From Mycolicibacterium sp. MU0050 (GTDB lineage: Bacteria; Actinomycetota; Actinomycetes; Mycobacteriales; Mycobacteriaceae): a stretch of DNA of 64,000 nucleotides. Within the stretch, counting starts at the first letter, position 1, and each line of letters begins with the position of its first letter. The stretch covers positions 3,348,001 to 3,412,000 of the forward strand of contig NZ_OY726395.1 in the NCBI RefSeq assembly GCF_963378085.1. The letters are read 5' to 3'. A program made the position numbers and the translations under genes. Under the pieces are notes generated by a model. The model ran no database searches and was not told where the DNA came from. It worked only from the letters and a program-made list of their open reading frames with translations. Below are positions 57,222 through 64,000 of the stretch, piece after piece.

Positions 57222-57826
57222 TGCGGCCTCCTCACGCCGTGTACGACGATAGCCGCGGTCTGATCCACCCAGTCTTCGCCCAGTGGGGTGGCGGGATCCA
57301 GCAGCAGTCGCAGCATCGTGGTACCGCCGATGACCTCCACGAGTCGGTCCGGGTCGACGTCCGGATGCACGTCGCCGCGCGACACCCCTTCGACCACCCG
57401 GGTGCGCACCGCCGCGAACAACGCGACGAACCGCGCCATGACGCGGGCGTTGAGTTGGTCGTCGGCGGTCATGTCGGCGATGAGGCCGGGCAGCGCGGCG
57501 CGGACGACCGGTGTGGTGAAGACATCGCGAGCCGCGGCGACCATGGCCCGGATGTCCGCGGCGATGTCGCCCGGCGGGATCTCCAGAGCGGTGGGCACCG
57601 CGGGGAACGCGGCCTCGTGCACGAGTTCGGCCTTACTGCCCCAGCGTCGGTAGACCGCGGTCTTGGTGGTTCCCGCGCGCTCGGCGATCGCGGCCATGGT
57701 GACGTTCGGGTAGCCGATCTCGACGAGCAATTCCGCGGTGGCGGCCAGGATGGCGGCGTCCAGGCGCGGGTCCCGAGGCCGGCCCGGGGTCGCGGTCTTG
57801 TCAACCGGAGACGAGTCTGCTTTCAT
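57218..57826 (-). CDS. TetR-family regulator (Rv3167c-like)
   Basis: A 202-residue repressor-type protein. The helix-turn-helix part is LDAAILAATAELLVEIGYPNVTMAAIAERAGTTKTAVYRRWGSKAELVHEA, and the C-terminal domain is of the common TetR_C type. It is divergent from the kinase gene, with a 23-base palindrome at its own start codon. It therefore likely represses both sides. Position and neighbours equal Rv3167c-Rv3168-Rv3169. Confidence 0.88.
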   Translation of the reverse strand: MKADSSPVDKTATPGRPRDPRLDAAILAATAELLVEIGYPNVTMAAIAERAGTTKTAVYRRWGSKAELVHEAAFPAVPTALEIPPGDIAADIRAMVAAARDVFTTPVVRAALPGLIADMTADDQLNARVMARFVALFAAVRTRVVEGVSRGDVHPDVDPDRLVEVIGGTTMLRLLLDPATPLGEDWVDQTAAIVVHGVRRPQ

Positions 57827-57848
57827 AACGCTACCGAGAGTATCGTAA
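57826..57848. promoter_or_regulatory. Operator-like palindrome between TetR and kinase genes
   Basis: TAACGCTAC (57826-57834) and GTATCGTAA (57840-57848) are reverse complements at 7 of 9 positions around CGAGA. It sits in the 52-base divergent gap and touches the TetR start codon, the usual place for an autoregulated TetR operator. Confidence 0.6.
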
Positions 57849-59029
<1,181 letters not shown>

Positions 59030-59030
<1 letters not shown>

Positions 59031-60145
59031 TGCTCGGCCCCATGGACGAATTCCCAGTACACCAACTGCCGCAACCCATCGCGTGGCCGGGCTCCAGCGA
59101 CCGCAACTTCTACGACCGGTCCTACTTCAACGCCCATGACCGCACCGGCGACATCTTCGTGGTCACCGGGATCGGCTACTACCCGAACCTCGGGGTCAAG
59201 GACGCGTTCCTACTGGTCCGCCGGGGCGACGTGCAGACCGCGGTGCACCTGTCGGATGCCATCGACCAGGACCGCCTCAATCAGCGCGTCGGCAACTACC
59301 GCGTGGAGGTCGACGAACCGCTACACAAGCTGCGCATCGTCCTCGAGGAGACCGAGGGCATCGCGGCCGACCTGAGGTGGAACAGCCTGTTCGACGCCGT
59401 GCAGGAGCAGCGCCATGTGTTGCGCACCGGCACCCGGGTCACCCTGGACGCCCAGCGGTTCGCCCAATTGGGTTCGTGGAGCGGACATCTGGAGATCGAC
59501 GGGCAGAGGATCGCGGTCGACCCCGACATCTGGATCGGCAGCCGCGACCGGTCCTGGGGCATCCGGCCCGTCGGCGAGGCCGAGCCGGCCGGACGGCCCG
59601 CGGACCCGCCGTTCGAGGGCATGTGGTGGCTCTACGTGCCGATGGCGTTCGAAGAGTTCTCCATCGTGCTGATCATCCAGGAGGAGCCCGACGGCTACCG
59701 CTCGCTCAACGATTGCACCCGGATCTGGAAGGACGGCCGCATCGAGCAACTGGGCTGGCCGCGCATCAAGATCCACTACACCTCCGGCACCCGGATCCCC
59801 ACCGGCGCCGACATCGAGGCCACCGCGGCCGACGGCTCCGCGCTGCACTTCGAGGTGGAGTCCAAGCTGGCCTGCCCGATCCACGTGGGCGGGGGCTACG
59901 GCGGCGACTCGGACTGGCTGCACGGGCAGTGGAAGGGCGAGAACTTCACCGAGCGGCTCAGCTACGACATGACCGACCCGGCAATCGTGGGCCGCGCCGG
60001 CTTCGGGGTGATCGACCATGTCGGGCGGGCGGTCTGTCACGCCGCCGACGGCACCACCAGCGAAGGCTGGGGGCTCTTCGAGCACGGCGCGCTGGGCCGG
60101 CACGACCCCTCCGGGTTCGCCGACTGGCTGACCGTCGCCCCCTGA
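59030..60145 (+). CDS. AttH/CrtC-like lipocalin-fold protein (Rv3169-like)
   Basis: A 371-residue protein of unknown function, coupled to the kinase. The motif WIGSRDRSWGIRPVG near residue 167 resembles the DHSWG element of hydroxyneurosporene synthase/AttH proteins, which have two lipocalin-like barrels that bind hydrophobic ligands. The sequence is beta-rich throughout and lacks a signal peptide. GGAAGG precedes the ATG at 59030. A joint role with the kinase on a lipid-like substrate is an inference from the coupling. Confidence 0.75.
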
Positions 60146-60154
60146 CCGGCGGGG

Positions 60155-60919
60155 TCAACGTCCCGTCAGCGCCGCCCGTCGTGCGAGCGTCACGCCGAGG
60201 GCCGCCGCGGCCGCGCGAATGGCATCGACATGCGCCTCGGGGCGGAACCGCGGGACCGGGCCCGTCACGCTGATGGCGGCTATCGCGTTGTCGTCCGGGC
60301 CGAAGACCGGCGCGGCGACGCAGGTGATTCCCAGGGACGACTCCTCGCGCTCGAACGCGACTCCCGTCGCGAGAACCCCATCGAGCTGGCGGCGCAACAA
60401 CCCCGGTGCGACGACCGTGTGCGGGGTGCGCCGCGGCAGCGGTCTCCGCAACACGTCTGCACGCACCTCCTCGGGCGCGTGCGCCAGCAACACCTTGCCG
60501 ATGCCGGTGCAATGCATCGGCATCCGGCCACCGACCCGCGACGGGCTGCGCGCCTGGCGGTGGCCACCGATCTTCGCGATGTACACGACGTCGCTGCCCT
60601 CCTGCACCCCGAGGTGGACGATCTCCCGGGTGCGCCCATAGAGGTCTTGCAAGAACGGCATGGCCAGCTCCAGCAGTCCGCGCTCGACCGAAGCGCGCAT
60701 GCCGAGTTCGAACAAGCCCGAACTCAGGCGGTAACCCGCCGCCGTCTTGTCGAGGAGTCTGAGGCCGGTGAGTTCCCCACAGAGCCGGTGAACCGTGGCC
60801 TTGTGCAGGCCCGTCCGACGAACCAGCTCGGCGAGCGATACCGCCTGATCGTCCATCGTGAACGCCCGCAGAATCGTCACCGCCTTGCCGAGGACGGTCT
60901 CGGTCTTGATTGCCACCAC
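60155..60919 (-). CDS. IclR-family regulator
   Basis: A 254-residue IclR-type regulator. The winged helix is VLGKAVTILRAFTMDDQAVSLAELVRRTGLHKATVHRLCGELTGLRLL at residues 9-56, and the effector domain has the family block MPMHCTGIGKVLLAHAPEEV near 132 and SSLGITCVAAPVFGPDDNAIAAISVTGP near 195. It is divergent from the hydratase operon with 69 bases between, where a 23-base palindrome lies. IclR proteins often activate or repress aromatic-degradation operons. Confidence 0.88.
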   Translation of the reverse strand: MVAIKTETVLGKAVTILRAFTMDDQAVSLAELVRRTGLHKATVHRLCGELTGLRLLDKTAAGYRLSSGLFELGMRASVERGLLELAMPFLQDLYGRTREIVHLGVQEGSDVVYIAKIGGHRQARSPSRVGGRMPMHCTGIGKVLLAHAPEEVRADVLRRPLPRRTPHTVVAPGLLRRQLDGVLATGVAFEREESSLGITCVAAPVFGPDDNAIAAISVTGPVPRFRPEAHVDAIRAAAAALGVTLARRAALTGR

Positions 60920-60925
60920 GCGACG

Positions 60926-60948
60926 AGCGTATCGCTCAGTGAGACGCT
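60926..60948. promoter_or_regulatory. Operator-like palindrome for the IclR regulator
   Basis: The 23-base site begins AGCGT and ends ACGCT; the two halves are reverse complements at 9 of 11 positions. It lies seven bases from the IclR start and 41 bases before the hydratase ATG. Confidence 0.5.
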
Positions 60949-60959
60949 TTCATTTGCCT

Positions 60960-60976
60960 GGCTGCGAGTCGCAGCC
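60960..60976. promoter_or_regulatory. Perfect 17-base palindrome before the hydratase gene
   Basis: GGCTGCGA (60960-60967) and TCGCAGCC (60969-60976) are exact reverse complements around one G. It ends 12 bases before the ATG at 60989, in the untranslated leader, so it could be an operator or an RNA hairpin over the initiation region. Confidence 0.5.
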
Positions 60977-60988
60977 ATCCTTACCGGC

Positions 60989-61795
60989 ATGAACGTGACC
61001 GCACCCGAACAGGCAGTCTTGCGCGCAGCCGAGGTTCTCGTCGAGGCCGCCGAGACCCAGGTCCCCTGCCCACCCGTCCGTGATCTGATCGGCGCCGACG
61101 ACCTCGTCGCCGCCTACGCGGTCCAGGAGCGTGTCACCGCGGCCCGCATCGCGAACGGCGCCACCGTCGTCGGCCGCAAGATCGGTTTGACCTCGGCCGC
61201 GGTCCAGCAGCAAATCGGCGTCGACACACCGGACTTCGGCGTCCTGTTCGACGACATGCAGTTTCACGACGGCGACACCATCCCCGCCGACGCGGTGTTG
61301 CAGCCGCGGGCCGAAGCGGAGATCGCATTCGTACTGGCAAAGGACCTCGTCGAGGGCGACCTCGGATACGACGACGTGCGTTCGGCCATCGCCTACGCCG
61401 TGGCCGCGATCGAGGTGTGCGGCAGCCGGATTGCCAACTGGGACATCAGCTTCGGTGACACCGTCGCCGACAACGCCTCCGCCGGCGTTTACGTGCTGGG
61501 CACCGAGCGGCGCACGCTCGATCAGTTCGAGCCGAGGGACGTGACCATGTCGATGACCGTCGACGGCGTGGAGGTCTCCACCGGGACCGGCGCCGCCTGT
61601 CTCGACGACCCCGTCAACGCCGTGGTGTGGCTGGCCCGCCAGGCGCGCGAGTTCGGGGAGCCCCTGCGCGCCGGACAGGTCATCCTTTCGGGCGCGCTGG
61701 GCCCGATGCAGCCGATCACGTCCGGCAATACCGTCCGCAGCACCGTATCCAGCCTTGGCTCCGTCTCTTTCACCGTGGGCGGTGGCCAGTCGTGA
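60989..61795 (+). CDS. 2-keto-4-pentenoate hydratase (MhpD/HsaE family)
   Basis: A 268-residue hydratase that adds water to 2-hydroxypenta-2,4-dienoate-type products, giving 4-hydroxy-2-oxovalerate in lower meta-cleavage pathways. Family motifs are [31 protein letters not shown] near residue 50, [13 protein letters not shown] near 104 (metal-binding Glu) and [24 protein letters not shown] near 145. The ATG at 60989 is chosen because the frame upstream is antisense to the IclR gene. It overlaps the aldehyde dehydrogenase by four bases. Confidence 0.9.
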   Translation: MNVTAPEQAVLRAAEVLVEAAETQVPCPPVRDLIGADDLVAAYAVQERVTAARIANGATVVGRKIGLTSAAVQQQIGVDTPDFGVLFDDMQFHDGDTIPADAVLQPRAEAEIAFVLAKDLVEGDLGYDDVRSAIAYAVAAIEVCGSRIANWDISFGDTVADNASAGVYVLGTERRTLDQFEPRDVTMSMTVDGVEVSTGTGAACLDDPVNAVVWLARQAREFGEPLRAGQVILSGALGPMQPITSGNTVRSTVSSLGSVSFTVGGGQS

Positions 61796-62760
61796 CCGCA
61801 GAGAACGGGCGATCCAAGGTCGCCATCATCGGGTCGGGCAACATCGGAACCGATCTGATGATCAAGGTGATGCGCACCAGCCGGCACCTCGAGATGGGCG
61901 CGATGGTCGGCATCGACCCGGAATCCGACGGCCTCGCGCGGGCCAAACGGTTCGGCTTCGCGACGACCCATGACGGCGTCGACGGGCTGATCGCACTGCC
62001 GGAGTTCGACGACATCGAGATCGTCTTCGACGCCACCTCCGCGCAGGCGCACGAGGTCAACGCCGCCAAGCTGCAACCACTGGGCAAGCGACTGATCGAC
62101 CTCACTCCCGCGGCCATCGGCCCCTACGTCGTCCCGGCGGTCAACCTCGACGAGCACCTGGACGCGCCGAACCTCAACATGGTCACCTGCGGCGGCCAGG
62201 CCACCATCCCCATCGTGGCCGCCATCGCGCGGGTCGTGCCCGTGGCGTACGCCGAGATCATCGCCTCCATCGCCTCGAAGTCGGCCGGCCCGGGCACCCG
62301 GGCCAACATCGACGAGTTCACCGAGACCACCTCGGCGGCCATCACCCAGGTCGCGGGTGCTGCGCGCGGCAAGGCGATCGTCGTCCTCAATCCGGCCGAG
62401 CCGCCGCTGATCATGCGCGACACCGTGTTCGCGTTGGTCAGTGCGTCCGACGATGCGACACACCAGCAGATCACGCAGTCGGTCGAGTCGATGGTCGCCG
62501 ACGTCGCCGCCTATGTGCCCGGCTACCGGCTCAAACAGCGCGTGCAGGTGACCGAGATCCCGGCCGACCAACCGGTCCAGACGCTGCTGGCCGAGGGCAC
62601 CGCGCGCCCCACCCACCAGGTGTCGGTCTTCCTCGAGGTCGAGGGCGCCGCCCACTACCTGCCGGCCTACGCGGGCAACCTCGACATCATGACCGCGGCC
62701 GCACTGCAGGTGGCCGAGCGCATCGCCGCCGCCGCGAAGACCAAGGAGGCCGCTCGATGA
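61792..62760 (+). CDS. Acetaldehyde dehydrogenase, acylating (MhpF/HsaG family)
   Basis: A 322-residue enzyme that turns acetaldehyde or propanal into acyl-CoA with NAD+ and CoA. The NAD-binding motif is [17 protein letters not shown] at residues 12-28 and the catalytic Cys is in [14 protein letters not shown] near 127. [19 protein letters not shown] is diagnostic. It works in a channelled complex with the aldolase encoded next. The start is GTG at 61792, coupled to the hydratase stop. Confidence 0.93.
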   Translation: MTAENGRSKVAIIGSGNIGTDLMIKVMRTSRHLEMGAMVGIDPESDGLARAKRFGFATTHDGVDGLIALPEFDDIEIVFDATSAQAHEVNAAKLQPLGKRLIDLTPAAIGPYVVPAVNLDEHLDAPNLNMVTCGGQATIPIVAAIARVVPVAYAEIIASIASKSAGPGTRANIDEFTETTSAAITQVAGAARGKAIVVLNPAEPPLIMRDTVFALVSASDDATHQQITQSVESMVADVAAYVPGYRLKQRVQVTEIPADQPVQTLLAEGTARPTHQVSVFLEVEGAAHYLPAYAGNLDIMTAAALQVAERIAAAAKTKEAAR

Positions 62761-63782
62761 GCAACTCGATCTTTGTCCAAGACGTCACCCTGCGCGACGG
62801 CATGCACGCTGTGCGACACCGGATCTCGCCGCGCGACGTCCAACGCATCGTCACCGCACTCGATGCGGCCGGCGTCGACGCCATCGAGGTGGCCCACGGG
62901 GACGGCCTGGCCGGATCATCGGTGAACTACGGCCCCGGCTCCCACACCGACTGGGAGTGGATCGAGGCCGCGGCCGAGGTCCTCGAGCGCGCCCGGTTGA
63001 CCACGCTGCTGCTGCCGGGCGTTGGCACCATCCACGAGCTGAAGACGGCGTACGCGCTGGGTGTCCGCTCGGTCCGGGTCGCCACCCACTGCACCGAGGC
63101 CGACATCTCCGCCCAACACATCGCGGCGGCGCGGGAGATCGGCATGGACGTCTCCGGTTTCCTGATGCTCTCGCACATGGCCCCGCCGGAGCACCTGGCC
63201 CAGCAGGCCAAGTTGATGGAGTCCTATGGCGCACACTGCGTCTACGTCACCGACTCCGGCGGTCGTCTCACCATGAACGACGTCGCCGCGCGGGTACGCG
63301 CCTATCGGGACATCCTCGACCCCGCGACCGAGATCGGCATCCACGCCCACGAGAACCTGTCGCTCTCGGTGGCCAATTCGATTGTCGCGGTGGAGAACGG
63401 TGTCTACCGGGTCGACGCCTCCCTGGCCGGCCACGGTGCCGGCGCGGGCAACTGTCCGATCGAGGCGTTCATCGCGGTCGCCGACCTCTCCGGCCTCGAG
63501 CACGGCTGCGACGTGTTCAAGCTGCAGGACGCCGCCGACGACATCGTCCGGCCACTGCAGGACCGGCCGGTCCGCGTGGACCGCGAGACCCTGACCCTGG
63601 GCTATGCCGGCGTTTACTCCTCGTTTCTGCGCCACGCCGAAATCGCGGCGCAGCGTTACGGTGTCGACGTCCGCGACCTGCTGATGGAGTGCGGCCGCCG
63701 TCGTCTGGTCGGCGGTCAGGAGGACATGATCTACGACATCGCCCTCACCCAGGTCGCCGAGCGCGAGACCGCGGACGCCTGA
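62757..63782 (+). CDS. 4-hydroxy-2-oxovalerate aldolase (DmpG/HsaF family)
   Basis: A 341-residue DRE-TIM aldolase that splits 4-hydroxy-2-oxo acids into pyruvate and an aldehyde, which passes to the dehydrogenase. The N-terminal [15 protein letters not shown] holds the metal-binding Asp and catalytic Arg; [14 protein letters not shown] gives the two metal His residues; [17 protein letters not shown] and the communication domain follow. It overlaps the dehydrogenase by four bases. M. tuberculosis HsaF and Pseudomonas DmpG are the closest families I know. Confidence 0.93.
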   Translation: MSNSIFVQDVTLRDGMHAVRHRISPRDVQRIVTALDAAGVDAIEVAHGDGLAGSSVNYGPGSHTDWEWIEAAAEVLERARLTTLLLPGVGTIHELKTAYALGVRSVRVATHCTEADISAQHIAAAREIGMDVSGFLMLSHMAPPEHLAQQAKLMESYGAHCVYVTDSGGRLTMNDVAARVRAYRDILDPATEIGIHAHENLSLSVANSIVAVENGVYRVDASLAGHGAGAGNCPIEAFIAVADLSGLEHGCDVFKLQDAADDIVRPLQDRPVRVDRETLTLGYAGVYSSFLRHAEIAAQRYGVDVRDLLMECGRRRLVGGQEDMIYDIALTQVAERETADA

Positions 63783-63861
63783 GATCGCGTATCAGCGGTT
63801 CGCCTCAGATCCATGCCGGTACCGAGCGGGAGCCCACCGCCGGTACCCACGCCCAAGTCGC

Positions 63862-63867
63862 TAGGGT
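63862..63867 (+). promoter_or_regulatory. Putative -10 hexamer (TAGGGT) for the fadB4-like gene
   Basis: TAGGGT fits TANNNT and ends seven bases before the ATG at 63875, a leaderless arrangement. Upstream, GCCGGTACC occurs twice as a direct repeat within about 35 bases. The remainder of the 92-base gap is unremarkable. Confidence 0.4.
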
Positions 63868-63874
63868 GCGGGGT

Positions 63875-64000
63875 ATGCGTGCAGTCCAGATCACCTCACT
63901 CGATGGGCCCGAAGCGGTCCAGCTCAACGACGTTGCCGAACCGGTTGCCACCGAGGACGCGGTGGTCATCGACGTCCACGCCGCCGGGGTCGCCTTCCCC
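63875..64000 (+). CDS. Zinc-type alcohol dehydrogenase/quinone oxidoreductase (FadB4-like, 5' part)
   Basis: The first 42 codons of a medium-chain dehydrogenase/reductase; the gene runs off the window. MRAVQITSLDGPEAVQLNDVAEP and VVIDVHAAGVAFP are the typical N-terminus of the NADPH:quinone oxidoreductase group. In particular it resembles M. tuberculosis FadB4 (Rv3141), which in that species follows fadE23 instead. The catalytic and cofactor motifs are outside the window, so the assignment rests on this short part. Confidence 0.7.
   Translation, partial: MRAVQITSLDGPEAVQLNDVAEPVATEDAVVIDVHAAGVAFP

Overview
The window is chromosomal DNA from a high-GC actinobacterium, almost certainly a non-tuberculous mycobacterium (Mycolicibacterium / rapid-grower type). 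Gene content and order follow blocks I recognise from M. tuberculosis: Rv3068c-Rv3070 (pgm, crcB pair), Rv3099c-Rv3106 (smpB, ftsX, ftsE, a MscS channel, prfB, fprA, with ssrA nearby), Rv3137-Rv3143 (hisN, fadE24, fadE23, an orphan receiver protein), Rv3145-Rv3158 (nuoA-N) and Rv3167c-Rv3169. No PE/PPE genes, transposases, integrases, prophage genes, CRISPR arrays or stand-alone tRNA genes were seen. No gene-free gap exceeds 300 bases. All homology statements rest on reading the translated sequences and on memory, not on searches.

Layout. 1-3703: 5' end of pgm, a 14-helix MFS exporter, a YihY/BrkB membrane protein and a crcB pair. 3686-7433: the mycobactin tailoring cluster mbtL-mbtM-mbtN with convergent mbtK, and an IdeR-like iron box at each outer end. 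7445-10366: a cupin and a membrane protein, an LLM oxidoreductase, a small protein and a lipoprotein. 10479-14984: tmRNA with a strong terminator, an MFS transporter, a lytic transglycosylase lipoprotein, a free-standing proteasome-beta-like hydrolase and a secreted M15-like protein. 14994-21513: a minus-strand block (mycothiol-type DinB protein, PolD1-like polymerase, smpB, ftsX, ftsE, proline-rich membrane protein, MscS channel, prfB). 21740-27071: fprA, a small membrane protein, hisN and fadE24-fadE23.

27258-38366 looks accessory. It holds a large arylsulfatase with its TetR gene, then a tightly coupled run of nine plus-strand genes: HGD-like cupin dioxygenase, alpha/beta hydrolase, class III CoA-transferase, HMG-CoA-lyase-like enzyme, TetR, acyl-CoA dehydrogenase, APH-like kinase, DUF6285 protein and SnoaL-like protein. 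The last part resembles the LvaC-LvaA-LvaB module that removes a 4-hydroxyl group through phosphorylation. I infer an undescribed catabolic pathway joining ring cleavage, CoA activation, 4-hydroxyacyl-CoA processing and a retro-aldol step.

38429-54218: an atypical response regulator and the 14-gene complex I operon. The operon is interrupted between nuoF and nuoG by a 101-base MIRU-like insertion that preserves the ATGA stop/start coupling. 54228-60145: an enoyl-CoA hydratase-like protein lacking one catalytic Glu, a thioesterase, a secreted protein, an SDR, and the Rv3167c-Rv3168-Rv3169 group with a palindromic operator. 60155-64000: an IclR regulator divergent from a hydratase, acylating aldehyde dehydrogenase and aldolase trio (lower meta-cleavage pathway), then the start of a FadB4-like quinone oxidoreductase.
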